Shown here: positions 33,416 to 41,880 of the stretch, one piece after another
Layout of the letters: the number at the start of each line of letters is the position of its first letter
Numbering within the stretch: position 1 is the stretch's first letter
DNA from: SFDP01 sp051891855
Lineage (GTDB): Bacteria > Bacillota > Clostridia > Lachnospirales > Lachnospiraceae
DNA length: 64,000 bases
Assembly: GCA_051891855.1 (NCBI GenBank)
Contig: JBJFFP010000012.1
Location: 3,078 to 67,077, forward strand
Direction of reading: 5' to 3'
Program-made: the position numbers and the translations under genes
Notes under the pieces: model-generated
Database searches by the model: none
What the model was told of the DNA's origin: nothing
Seen by the model: the letters and a program-made list of their open reading frames with translations, nothing else

Positions 33416-34100
33416 TTACGGCTCCCTCAAGCATACTCAGAACCTTTTCCCGTAATTCCGGCTCCAAAAATCCCATAGCCGTAAAAGGAGTATCCTCCCC
33501 GTTTTTTCCGTAAAAATCAATACAATATAGGCTGAAATAATAGGTGGTTTTGGACTTTCCTCCCCGTCTTGTGGCAACCTTCTTTTCTATACTGGTTCCC
33601 ATCCTTTCCACATCGGAAAATCTTACCAAAATACAGTAGGGGCTGCTTCCCACCAAAACACAATAATGTGGAGTAAGCATAAAATGTGCAGGGGTGGAAT
33701 TTCCCTGTCCGGGGGCAGATATATCATAAAAAATCGTCTGCTTCTTTGCTCTGTAGGCCTCCAGCATTTCCTGACCCAGCTCATCCTTTTCCCAATCTGC
33801 AATTCCCAGCTCATCCACACTTTTTTTAATTTGATTTACATATTTGGAAGCCCGCAGATTCAGTAAAGAAAAAAGCAACATGATTGCGGAAATGATTGCT
33901 CCAAATACCGCACCAGACAGAGCTCCTTCCAAAGCCGCCTGGGCCTTACCCTCTCCAATAAATCCCAGAATGCCGAAAACCACGGCCATAATCACAATAA
34001 CGAGAGGCAGAGTTACACATACCATCCTTTTTAATGTTTTTTGACAGTAGGCTCCAATCAATTCCTCCTCTAACTGCAGCCATGCTTCATAATTATTCAT
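33399..34100 (-). CDS. hypothetical membrane protein, YcxB-like
   Basis: The 233-residue protein has two membrane segments (about 27-47 and 63-83) and a soluble C-terminal domain with a paired-strand character (F-M-L-T-P-H-Y-C-V-L-V, Y-C-I-L-V-R-F-S-D-V-E). This layout resembles YcxB-like proteins, but I am not sure. It converges on the DUF368 gene with a 17-base overlap. A GGAGG precedes the ATG. Confidence 0.65.
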   Translation of the reverse strand: MNNYEAWLQLEEELIGAYCQKTLKRMVCVTLPLVIVIMAVVFGILGFIGEGKAQAALEGALSGAVFGAIISAIMLLFSLLNLRASKYVNQIKKSVDELGIADWEKDELGQEMLEAYRAKKQTIFYDISAPGQGNSTPAHFMLTPHYCVLVGSSPYCILVRFSDVERMGTSIEKKVATRRGGKSKTTYYFSLYCIDFYGKNGEDTPFTAMGFLEPELREKVLSMLEGAVIKISD

Positions 34101-34203
34101 TTGTTGTTTCCTCCTTGTGTTAATTAACTGCTATTCTAACAAATTTTATCTGTTTTTTTCCTGTTATGTAAAAAACAGAGTGATATTCGTAAAAAATAGT
34201 AAT

Positions 34204-34232
34204 TTGACATTTTTTTAAGCCGGAGATATAAT
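34204..34232 (+). promoter_or_regulatory. consensus promoter of the MATE gene
   Basis: TTGACA (34204-34209) and TATAAT (34227-34232) are 17 bases apart, both perfect matches. The start should be near 34239, giving a leader of about 22 bases with GAGGAG before the ATG. A CTGTTTTTT/AAAAAACAG inverted repeat lies upstream at about 34149-34177. Confidence 0.92.
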
Positions 34233-34260
34233 AGTCAGACTGTATAGAGGAGAAAGAAAA

Positions 34261-35661
34261 ATGCTTCAGAAATTCAGAACAAAATTTATCGGTGATAAAG
34301 CCTTTTATCTTCATGTACTGGGAATTGCCATTCCCATGATCATTCAGAATGCCATTACCAATTTTGTAAGCTTTCTGGATAATATTATGGTGGGCCAGAT
34401 CGGTACGGAGCAGATGTCCGGTGTAGCCATCGTAAATCAGCTGATTTTTGTGTTTAATATGTGTATATTCGGTGGCGTATCCGGTGCCGGTATTTTCGGT
34501 ACACAGTTTTATGGAAAAGGAGACTATGAAGGGCAGAAATATACCTTTCGCTTTAAGCTCTATGCCTGTACCATAATTACTGCTGTCGCTCTCCTTTTGG
34601 CTTTGACACTGAGCAGAGAGCTGATTTCCCTGTATTTAAGTGACAGCGGCTCCATTGGAAATATTTCCCTTGCCCTGAGCTATGGACAACAGTATCTGGC
34701 GGTTATGCTCTGGGGACTGGTTCCCTTTGCTCTTTTCCAGACCTATGGAAATACGCTGAGAGAAACCGGTCATACCTTCGTCCCCATGCTAGCCAGTATC
34801 GTGGCCGTATTTACCAATTTACTCCTGGATTATCTGTTGATTTTCGGCGTGGGCTCTTTCCCTGCTATGGGGGTAATCGGTGCTGCCCTGGCCACCGTCA
34901 TTGCCCGCTATCTGGAATGTATTATCGTAATCATATGGACTCACCTAAATAAAGCACGGAATCATTTCATTCAGGGAGCCTACAATAGCTTCAGAATCCC
35001 TTCTTCCATCCTGAAGTCCATTTTGAGAAAGGGAACACCTTTAATGATTAATGAAATTCTGTGGGCTTCCGGAATGACCGTAATCGTTCAATGCTATGCG
35101 GTTCGCGGTCTGGAGGTAGTCGCTGCACAGAATATCTCCTCCACCATTTCTAATCTGTTCAATATTGTCTATATTCAGCTGGGTTCCTCTATCTCCGTTA
35201 TTGTAGGCCAGCTTTTAGGTGCCGGTAAACTGAAGGAAGCAAAGGATGCTGACAACAAAATGCTGTTTTTTGTGGTCACTGCCTGTATGGGAATGGCTGC
35301 ACTGATGGCTTTTGTAGGCAGAGGATTTCCCAATATTTATAATACGGAAGAAAGCATTAAGATACTGGCAAAGCAGTTCATCCTGATTTGTGCCTCGGTA
35401 ATGCCCCTGTATGCCTTCTGCCATTGTGCCTACTTTACCTTACGTTCCGGAGGAAAAACAGGCATTACCTTTCTCTTCGACTCCGTCTATACCTGGGTAG
35501 TGGTCATTCCTGTTGCCTTTACCCTTTCCCGTTTTACCAATTGGAATATTGTTACCGTTTTCTGGTGTGTTCAGTCTATGGAAATCATCAAGGCCATTAT
35601 TGGATTTTTTATGGTAAAAAGCAATATCTGGTTAGTGAATATTGTCCATCGGAATCAATGA
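34261..35661 (+). CDS. MATE-family efflux transporter
   Basis: The 466-residue protein has twelve predicted membrane segments and MATE features: N-terminal I-P-M-I-I-Q-N-A-I-T, D-N-I-M-V-G-Q-I-G and the matching second-half V-G-Q-L-L-G-A-G. MATE proteins expel cationic drugs or metabolites using sodium or proton gradients. It has its own perfect promoter and no partner gene; the 3' end overlaps the next gene by 30 bases. Confidence 0.93.
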   Translation: MLQKFRTKFIGDKAFYLHVLGIAIPMIIQNAITNFVSFLDNIMVGQIGTEQMSGVAIVNQLIFVFNMCIFGGVSGAGIFGTQFYGKGDYEGQKYTFRFKLYACTIITAVALLLALTLSRELISLYLSDSGSIGNISLALSYGQQYLAVMLWGLVPFALFQTYGNTLRETGHTFVPMLASIVAVFTNLLLDYLLIFGVGSFPAMGVIGAALATVIARYLECIIVIIWTHLNKARNHFIQGAYNSFRIPSSILKSILRKGTPLMINEILWASGMTVIVQCYAVRGLEVVAAQNISSTISNLFNIVYIQLGSSISVIVGQLLGAGKLKEAKDADNKMLFFVVTACMGMAALMAFVGRGFPNIYNTEESIKILAKQFILICASVMPLYAFCHCAYFTLRSGGKTGITFLFDSVYTWVVVIPVAFTLSRFTNWNIVTVFWCVQSMEIIKAIIGFFMVKSNIWLVNIVHRNQ

Positions 35662-35958
35662 ATCCAAAGAAGAAAGGGAGAGATTTTCGCTGATGTAGCT
35701 TTGAATTTCTCCTCCGTTTAGTTTTCCCAGGGAAATGTCCCGTATTTCCAGATAAAAAAAGCAAAGAAATAAAAATACGGCTATTAGAAATCGCAGACGA
35801 AATGAGGAAGAAAACAAGGAGACCTGTTCACCGGGCCATGTGTCCCCGTACAGATCTCCTTTCCTATATTCGTAAGAGCCTTCTCCCAGCCTCTGATAAT
35901 TGCGGTTTTCCTTTTGACGAATCTGCTGAATCAAAGCCAGCTTCTGTTCCAGTTCCAT
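35632..35958 (-). CDS. hypothetical single-pass membrane protein
   Basis: The 108-residue protein has a charged N-terminal region (Q-Q-I-R-Q-K-E-N-R-N) and one membrane segment at about 55-70, with a short outer tail. I recognise no family. It converges on the MATE gene with a 30-base overlap. The charged half is likely cytoplasmic. Confidence 0.6.
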   Translation of the reverse strand: MELEQKLALIQQIRQKENRNYQRLGEGSYEYRKGDLYGDTWPGEQVSLFSSSFRLRFLIAVFLFLCFFYLEIRDISLGKLNGGEIQSYISENLSLSSLDSLIPMDNIH

Positions 35959-36024
35959 TTTCTATTCCCTTTCCAAGAAGAGTTATAGAAGCTTATGTAC
36001 AAACCTGTTGCTTTAGAACAAAAA

Positions 36025-37308
36025 CTAACGTTTACTCAGTTCTTCCGTTATTTCCTCCCAGGTAATTCCCTTTTCAGCCATTAAGACCATCATGTGATAG
36101 AGAAAGTCCGAGATTTCATACTTGATTTCATTGGGATTTGGATTCTTGGCTGCAATGACGATTTCCGTTGCTTCCTCTCCCATTTTCTTTAAAATCTTAT
36201 CAATCCCCTTATCAAAAAGATAGTTGGTATAGGAGCCTTCTTTCGGGTGGGCCTTGCGGTCTAAAATCACGGAAAATACATCCTGAAATACCTTCAGCGG
36301 ATTGTAGGCTACTGCATCTTCCTTTTCCATAATGGTATTAAAAAAGCAGCTGGTTTTCCCGGTATGGCAGGCCGGTCCTACAGGAGACACCCTGGCCAGA
36401 ATGGTATCCTTATCACAGTCTGCCGCAAGGCTTTTTACGTACTGGTAATTACCGCTGGTCTCTCCCTTGATCCAAAGCTCCTGCCTGCTTCTGCTCCAAT
36501 AGGTCATTTTGCCGCTGGACAGGGTTCGTTCATAGGCCTGCTTATTCATATAAGCCACCATTAACACCGCATCCGTCCGATAATCCTGCACTACCACAGG
36601 AACCAGACCATCACCGTTTTTCTTAAATTCCTCCCAACAGATTTCTGCTTCCAGAGCAGCCATGGGAATACCGTTATCCTTTAACAGCATTTTCAGGGAG
36701 GCAAATTGGGCAGCATTCTCATTGACCATAGTTCCCATGACCCCCACCACCCTTTCATTCTGTAAGGTGGAAATCAGCTTATCCAGAGATATTTCCGGAA
36801 TCCAGGTAATCAGGGGAATGGGACTTGCTGCAAAAGCCTCTTTAAAATCACTCTTTCCCAAATAGATGGTTTCACAGGTATAGGCTTCAATTACATCGGA
36901 AAAATCCATCAAACAGCTGATTTCCCCCGTAGAAATCACAATTTTTTCCTTTCCGAATCGCTCCGAGACCTCCTGGGTAAGGGCAATATTGGATTCTTTG
37001 GAATAGTTCAGTGCTACCTTCTGACAGCCTGCGTACAATAGCTTTTTTACATCCTCAGTCCGTTTGACGTTACCGGCCCCGATAACCGGAATTTCTACCA
37101 CTTCACAGATTTCCTTAATAATATCCAGAGCCTCATCATGCTCCTTATCTCCCATGGATAAATCGAAAATAATCAGCTCATCTGCATGCTGTTCACTGTA
37201 TAATTTGGCCAGCTCCACAGGCTCCCTGCTGATTACCTTAAGATCATCAAAATTGGTTACGGCCTCCTTTTCATAAAGAAAAAGAGAGGCTACAAGTTTT
37301 TTATTCAT
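36025..37308 (-). CDS. hisIE: HisIE with an N-terminal HisA/HisF-like barrel domain
   Basis: ATG at 37308 is chosen over TTG at 37311; GGAGAG lies ten bases upstream. The 427-residue protein has three parts: a HisA/HisF-like barrel (1-215; V-I-G-A-G-N-V-K near 77), phosphoribosyl-AMP cyclohydrolase (about 225-325; D-C-D-K-D, then C-H-T-G-K-T-S-C) and phosphoribosyl-ATP pyrophosphatase (about 335-427; G-E-E-A-T-E). The HisI and HisE motifs are intact. The barrel lacks the early catalytic Asp of HisF (K-L-V-A-S-L-F-L at its first strand), so it is probably structural or regulatory. Confidence 0.92.
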   Translation of the reverse strand: MNKKLVASLFLYEKEAVTNFDDLKVISREPVELAKLYSEQHADELIIFDLSMGDKEHDEALDIIKEICEVVEIPVIGAGNVKRTEDVKKLLYAGCQKVALNYSKESNIALTQEVSERFGKEKIVISTGEISCLMDFSDVIEAYTCETIYLGKSDFKEAFAASPIPLITWIPEISLDKLISTLQNERVVGVMGTMVNENAAQFASLKMLLKDNGIPMAALEAEICWEEFKKNGDGLVPVVVQDYRTDAVLMVAYMNKQAYERTLSSGKMTYWSRSRQELWIKGETSGNYQYVKSLAADCDKDTILARVSPVGPACHTGKTSCFFNTIMEKEDAVAYNPLKVFQDVFSVILDRKAHPKEGSYTNYLFDKGIDKILKKMGEEATEIVIAAKNPNPNEIKYEISDFLYHMMVLMAEKGITWEEITEELSKR

Positions 37309-37338
37309 CAATTATCATCTCTCCTTTGGCATCAGAGT

Positions 37339-37926
37339 TTAAAGACTTCCCTTAGTGGAAAGAACACCGGTATTTCGTCCATCCATACCGGTAGCCATAT
37401 CCAAAGCCTTAGCAAAGGCCTTAAAAGCAGCTTCAATAATATGGTGGGTATTGCTGCCGGACAAAAGCTTTAAATGAAGGTTCATTTCTCCTTTGTAGGA
37501 AACAGCATAAAAAAATTCACGAATCAGTTCTGTGTCAAAGTCACCAACCTTCTGCGCGGGAAGCTCCAGATCAAACTGAAAATAAGGTCGACCACACAGG
37601 TCAACGGCACAGAGCACCAGGGTTTCATCCATCGGCAGAATAAAATAGCCGTACCGGCAAATTCCCTTTTTATCTCCCACTGCTTCCTTGATTGCCTGGC
37701 CTAAAACGATTCCCGTATCTTCTACCGTATGATGGGCATCTACCTGTAAATCTCCTTTAACGGTTAAATCCACATCAAAAAATCCATGCTTGGAAAACCC
37801 CTCCAGCATATGGTCAAAAAATCCCACTCCGGTGGAAATTTTACTGATTCCGCTGCCATCAAGATTCAGGGAAAGAGAAATATCCGTCTCCCTGGTTTTT
37901 CTGGTTATGGTTGTCTTTCTTCCCAT
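37339..37926 (-). CDS. hisB: imidazoleglycerol-phosphate dehydratase
   Basis: The 195-residue single-domain enzyme (dehydratase only, without the phosphatase domain of enteric HisB) has the paired metal motifs G-F-F-D-H-M-L and D-A-H-H-T-V-E-D, and the C-terminal T-H-H-I-I-E-A. It removes water from imidazoleglycerol phosphate. In the operon after hisD, 28 bases away. Confidence 0.96.
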   Translation of the reverse strand: MGRKTTITRKTRETDISLSLNLDGSGISKISTGVGFFDHMLEGFSKHGFFDVDLTVKGDLQVDAHHTVEDTGIVLGQAIKEAVGDKKGICRYGYFILPMDETLVLCAVDLCGRPYFQFDLELPAQKVGDFDTELIREFFYAVSYKGEMNLHLKLLSGSNTHHIIEAAFKAFAKALDMATGMDGRNTGVLSTKGSL

Positions 37927-37954
37927 TCTTCCTTCTCCTTATTCTGCTCTTCCT

Positions 37955-39244
37955 CTATTCAAATCGCACCGCTATGGATTTGGCATGGGCGGTTAAGCCC
38001 TCCTTTTGGGCAAATAGCTCAATATCCCCATGTACCTTTTCCAAAGCTTCTCTTGAATAGGAAATGATACTGGTTTTCTTTCGGAAGTCATCCACATTCA
38101 GCGGAGAGAAAAATCTTGCTGTTCCGTTGGTGGGCAGCACATGATTGGGCCCGGCAAAATAATCTCCCAAAGGCTCGGAGGAATATTCTCCCAAAAAAAT
38201 AGCTCCTGCATTCCGGATTTTGGTCATCACCTGGAAGGGCTCCTTTGTCAGAATCTCCAGATGCTCACTGGCAATGGCATTGGCTGTCTCCACCGCCTCC
38301 TCCATATCCTTTACCACCAGAATATATCCGTAGTTTTCCAAAGATTTTTCCATAATCTCCCTGCGGGAAAGCTGCTGTACAAGACTATCCACCTGTCGGG
38401 ACACTCTTTGGGCAAGCTCTTTGCTGGTGGTAACTAAAATGGCACTGGCCAGCTCATCATGCTCAGCCTGTGATAATAAATCTGCTGCCACATAGCGGGG
38501 ATTTGCCGTTTCATCTGCAATCACCAGAATTTCACTGGGACCGGCAATGGAATCGATGCTGACATAGCCGAAGCAGGCCTTCTTTGCCAAAGCGACAAAA
38601 ATATTTCCCGGTCCGGTTATTTTATCCACTTTAGGAATAGTTTCGGTTCCAAAAGCCATAGCCGCAATGGCCTGTGCTCCGCCCACCTTATAAATCTCAT
38701 TCACACCGGCAATGTCCGCAGCCACCAGGGTTCCCGGATTTACCTTTCCGTCAGCGCCTGCCGGCGTAGTCATAATAATTCGTTCCACTCCCGCCACCTG
38801 TGCCGGTAATACATTCATTAATACACTGGAAGGATATGCTGCCTTTCCTCCGGGCACATAAACTCCTGCCTTTTCAATGGGAAGAAGCTTCATTCCCAGT
38901 ATGGTGCCATCCGGTCTGGCATCAAACCAGCTGTTTAGCAGCTGCTTTTCATGAAAGCTTCGGATATTGGCCGCACTTTTTTTCATTACTTCAATCAAGG
39001 CCTCATCCATCTGTCCATAGGCTTCCTTTATTTCCTCCGGAGTAACCCTGAGGGTTTCTGATGTGGGCTGCCACTGATCAAAGCGACGGGTATAGTCCAG
39101 AATTGCTGCATCCTTTTCCTTCCTTACCTGCTGGATAATTTCATTTACCGTGGCTTCATATTCCCCATATTGATTGGGGCTTCTTTTCAATAATTCTTCC
39201 AAAATATTCTCACGGCTCTCGGCCGTCAATTCCACAATCCACAT
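37955..39244 (-). CDS. hisD: histidinol dehydrogenase
   Basis: The 429-residue enzyme makes the last two steps to histidine. The signature A-G-P-S-E-I-L-V-I-A-D near 235-245, the zinc-binding Q-A-E-H-D and G-P-N-H-V-L-P-T are all present. Its first base overlaps the stop of hisG, so the two are coupled. Confidence 0.96.
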   Translation of the reverse strand: MWIVELTAESRENILEELLKRSPNQYGEYEATVNEIIQQVRKEKDAAILDYTRRFDQWQPTSETLRVTPEEIKEAYGQMDEALIEVMKKSAANIRSFHEKQLLNSWFDARPDGTILGMKLLPIEKAGVYVPGGKAAYPSSVLMNVLPAQVAGVERIIMTTPAGADGKVNPGTLVAADIAGVNEIYKVGGAQAIAAMAFGTETIPKVDKITGPGNIFVALAKKACFGYVSIDSIAGPSEILVIADETANPRYVAADLLSQAEHDELASAILVTTSKELAQRVSRQVDSLVQQLSRREIMEKSLENYGYILVVKDMEEAVETANAIASEHLEILTKEPFQVMTKIRNAGAIFLGEYSSEPLGDYFAGPNHVLPTNGTARFFSPLNVDDFRKKTSIISYSREALEKVHGDIELFAQKEGLTAHAKSIAVRFE

Positions 39245-39903
39245 TACTTTTTTTCCTTCTCTAATTCTTCCTTCAATCCATCAATCAATGACTTAATTCT
39301 TTCCTTATTCATCTGCATGCTGACCTGATTCACGATCATTCTGGCAGACAGAGGACAGATTTCCTCCAGAACCTCCAGGCCATTCTCCCTGAGGGTGGAG
39401 CCCGTCTCCACAATGTCGACGATGACATCTCCCAGCTCCACAATGGGCCCCAGCTCCACGGAACCGTTGAGTTTGATAATATCCACTGTCTGATGCTTTT
39501 TGTTATAAAAATACTCCTTGGCAATATTGGGATATTTACTGCACACACGAATCATCTCATGATGCTGTAAAAGCTCCTTACTCTTTACCGGTCCGCAGAC
39601 ACACATCCGGCACTTTCCAAATCCCAAATCCAAAACCTCATATACCTGCCGTCCTTCCTCCAGAAGAGTATCCTTTCCCACTACCCCGATATCCGCGGCA
39701 CCATACTCTACATAGGTGGGTACGTCCGGACCTTTGGCCAGAAAGAATTTCAGTTTCAGCTCCTCATTAACAAAAACCAGCTTTCGGGAGGACTTATCCT
39801 TGATTTCTTCACAGGTGATTCCGATTTTTTCCAACAGCTCCAAGGTTTGATTTGCCAGCCTACCCTTACCCAAAGCGAAGGTAAGATATTGATTATCCTT
39901 CAT
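39244..39903 (-). CDS. hisG: ATP phosphoribosyltransferase, short form
   Basis: The 219-residue protein is the short HisG type, which needs the regulatory subunit HisZ encoded upstream. It has F-A-L-G-K-G-R-L near the start, G-A-A-D-I-G-V-V-G-K-D near 68 and the phosphoribosyl-binding D-I-V-E-T-G-S-T-L near 161. It lacks the C-terminal feedback domain. The leader carries a hairpin-ribosome-site module shared with hisZ. Confidence 0.96.
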   Translation of the reverse strand: MKDNQYLTFALGKGRLANQTLELLEKIGITCEEIKDKSSRKLVFVNEELKLKFFLAKGPDVPTYVEYGAADIGVVGKDTLLEEGRQVYEVLDLGFGKCRMCVCGPVKSKELLQHHEMIRVCSKYPNIAKEYFYNKKHQTVDIIKLNGSVELGPIVELGDVIVDIVETGSTLRENGLEVLEEICPLSARMIVNQVSMQMNKERIKSLIDGLKEELEKEKK

Positions 39904-39938
39904 ATTTCCCTCTCATTCTGCTGCTTTAGCAGCATTTT
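39904..39938 (-). repeat. hairpin-plus-ribosome-site module before hisG
   Basis: On the minus strand a GCTGC-TAAA-GCAGC hairpin is followed by AGAATGAGAGGGAAAT and the ATG. The same module precedes hisZ (41214-41248) with four differences, and a diverged form precedes yhbY (3008-3040). The hairpin sits just upstream of the GAGAGG ribosome site. Confidence 0.6.
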
Positions 39939-39973
39939 AATCACAGGGACTTTGTGCATCAGTACAAATCCCG

Positions 39974-40000
39974 GGTTGAAAGAAGCTAATTCTTTCAACC
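39974..40000 (-). promoter_or_regulatory. 11-bp hairpin between hisZ and hisG
   Basis: GGTTGAAAGAA and its complement flank a 5-base loop, 22 bases after the hisZ stop. It is followed by a second imperfect hairpin (about 39943-39972) and the hisG leader hairpin, so the whole 119-base gap is structured. There is no U-tract. Confidence 0.6.
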
Positions 40001-40022
40001 TTCCTCCAAATTTCAAATGAGT

Positions 40023-41213
40023 TTAGTCATCCAATAAAAAAATGATTTCGCCGCTTCCCTGTCTCTGCCCATGTTCCTCATAATCTGCCTTCTGTCTGAA
40101 AGAATCATAGGCAAGAAGCTGTACGGCAATGCCATCCTTTCTCATAGCCGCTGCCTGCAAAAGGGCCTTCTCATAATGAAGGGGATCATACACCAGGGTC
40201 ACCAGCCTATGGGCTAAGGGAATGGCAATTTTCTGCCGTCTTAAGGCCTGCATCAAATCATCTACTACAATAACAAAGCCGATGGCAGCAGAGTTTTTAC
40301 CAAAATAAGGCAGAAGCTTATCGTAGCGGCCGCCTTTTACCACCACATCGCCGATTCCGTAGGTATAGGCCTTAAAAATAATTCCGGTATAATAATGGTA
40401 GCTGGAAAGCATTCCCAAATCGAAGGAAACGTATTTCTCCACCCCATAGGAACAGAGTACACGGTGAAGATCTGTCAGCCGTTCAATGGCCTTTTGGCAA
40501 AGGGGGTTATGGGATAGGGCCTTAGCCCTGGTCAAAACCTCCACAGAGCCGAATAAGTCTTCAATCTGCATAATGGTTTCTCCTGCAGCATCCGCCTTAT
40601 TCCCCGCCTGAAGATATTCCTTGGCCGCAAAAAAATTCTTATTGGAAATATAGCCCCGAACCGCTTCCTCCTCTTCCTCCGTCAGGGCTAAATCCTGGCA
40701 GATTCCCTTGAAAAAGTCCACTTCTCCTATGCTTACCTGAAAATCCTTAAGTCCCGTATGTAAAAGTGCATCCACAAGCATACTGATCATCTCTCCGTCA
40801 GCTTCAACGGAGGCATCTCCCATCAGCTCTGCACCCATCTGCGTTGTTTCCTTCAGCTTTCCCTGCAGAAGGCTGGTATTAGAAAAGGTACTGCCCTGAT
40901 AGGTAAAACGAAGGGGCAAATCCGCATCGGAAAAATATTTGGCAGCCACACGGGCCATAGACGGAGTAAAATCCGGTCTGAGACACAGGATATTTCCGTC
41001 AGAATCAAAGAATTTATATAATTCTCTTACCGGTGTGGTTCCGATTTCCTTACCAAATACCTCAAAAAACTCAAAGGTGGGTGTCTGGATTCCCTGGTAG
41101 CCAAATAAGCGGATTCTTTCCTCCAGCTTTTGCTGGATACGCATTTTTTCAGCATATTCTTTTCCGTAAATATCCCGGACTCCTTCCGGAGTATGAATTA
41201 ATTCTGTTTTCAT
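40023..41213 (-). CDS. hisZ: ATP phosphoribosyltransferase regulatory subunit
   Basis: The 396-residue protein resembles histidyl-tRNA synthetase: P-E-G-V-R-D-I-Y near the start, L-R-P-D-F-T-P-S-M-A-R motif 2 near 77-87, and G-G-R-Y-D-K-L-L near 298. It lacks the synthetase anticodon domain of usual length. HisZ partners the short HisG and confers histidine feedback. First gene of the his operon here. Confidence 0.94.
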   Translation of the reverse strand: MKTELIHTPEGVRDIYGKEYAEKMRIQQKLEERIRLFGYQGIQTPTFEFFEVFGKEIGTTPVRELYKFFDSDGNILCLRPDFTPSMARVAAKYFSDADLPLRFTYQGSTFSNTSLLQGKLKETTQMGAELMGDASVEADGEMISMLVDALLHTGLKDFQVSIGEVDFFKGICQDLALTEEEEEAVRGYISNKNFFAAKEYLQAGNKADAAGETIMQIEDLFGSVEVLTRAKALSHNPLCQKAIERLTDLHRVLCSYGVEKYVSFDLGMLSSYHYYTGIIFKAYTYGIGDVVVKGGRYDKLLPYFGKNSAAIGFVIVVDDLMQALRRQKIAIPLAHRLVTLVYDPLHYEKALLQAAAMRKDGIAVQLLAYDSFRQKADYEEHGQRQGSGEIIFLLDD

Positions 41214-41248
41214 TTTTCCCTCTCGCTCTGCTGCTTTAGCAGCATTTT
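41214..41248 (-). repeat. hairpin-plus-ribosome-site module before hisZ
   Basis: The same GCTGC-TAAA-GCAGC hairpin and GAGAGGGAAA site as before hisG, directly in front of the hisZ ATG. Confidence 0.6.
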
Positions 41249-41261
41249 CTGCTTAAATCGC

Positions 41262-41291
41262 TTTAGTATGGTAGCGTGCTACTATACTAAA
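41262..41291 (-). promoter_or_regulatory. large inverted repeat upstream of hisZ
   Basis: TTTAGTATGGTAGC pairs with GCTACTATACTAAA (14 bp with one G-T pair) around a 2-base turn. It is nested inside a CTGCTTA/TAAGCAG pair (about 41249 and 41311), and a second TATACTAAAT copy lies at 41302. Possible operator or leader structure of the his operon. Confidence 0.55.
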
Positions 41292-41318
41292 TCAAAATCA
41301 GTATACTAAATAAGCAGT

Positions 41319-41867
41319 CTATCTGTCAATATATTCTTCCCTACTTTCCAAATCCTTTTGCAGCATATCCAGATAGGGAACCAAAATTCCCTGCTTTCGG
41401 GGAAGGCAGTATTCCATGGGCAGCTCCTCAAAACGAAAGCTTTTTCTTCCTCCATCCAGGGCCCTCTTCCAAAAGAAAAGCAGCTGCTTTAAGGTAAGAT
41501 AGTAAAACAGGTCTTTATGGGAATAATAAATCAGTAAAAAGGCAATCCCCCCCTGTCCTTCAAAGTCTTCCATGAACTTAACCTGATGCTCATGAATATT
41601 TTGAAGGGCAAAGGTATCCGCTGCACACTCTTTGGCATCAAAACACACCGGGATTCCCTGAACAGCACCGATATAGTCAACGGTACTCTTCTGGTCAAAA
41701 TAAGCCAGCGTAATATGCCGGTGCTCTTTATCTATATTGATAGGCGTAATGGGCGTAGGAATCTTCTGAATCAGCGCCAGCCTGTTTTCTTTATATTTTT
41801 CGTTGGTTCTGTTAATTAAATCTTCAAGAGTTGAGCCTCTGAGGCCTCGGGTTTTCCAGGTTGACAT
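41319..41867 (-). CDS. recU: Holliday junction resolvase RecU
   Basis: The 182-residue protein opens T-R-G-L-R-G-S-T-L-E-D-L-I-N-R-T and has the nuclease core D-Y-I-G, then C-F-D-A-K-E and H-Q-V-K-F-M. RecU resolves Holliday junctions in Firmicutes. It lacks an adjacent penicillin-binding protein gene, which is its neighbour in Bacillus, and lies downstream of a pseudouridine synthase. Confidence 0.93.
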   Translation of the reverse strand: MSTWKTRGLRGSTLEDLINRTNEKYKENRLALIQKIPTPITPINIDKEHRHITLAYFDQKSTVDYIGAVQGIPVCFDAKECAADTFALQNIHEHQVKFMEDFEGQGGIAFLLIYYSHKDLFYYLTLKQLLFFWKRALDGGRKSFRFEELPMEYCLPRKQGILVPYLDMLQKDLESREEYIDR

Positions 41868-41880
41868 TCTTGTTCCTCTT

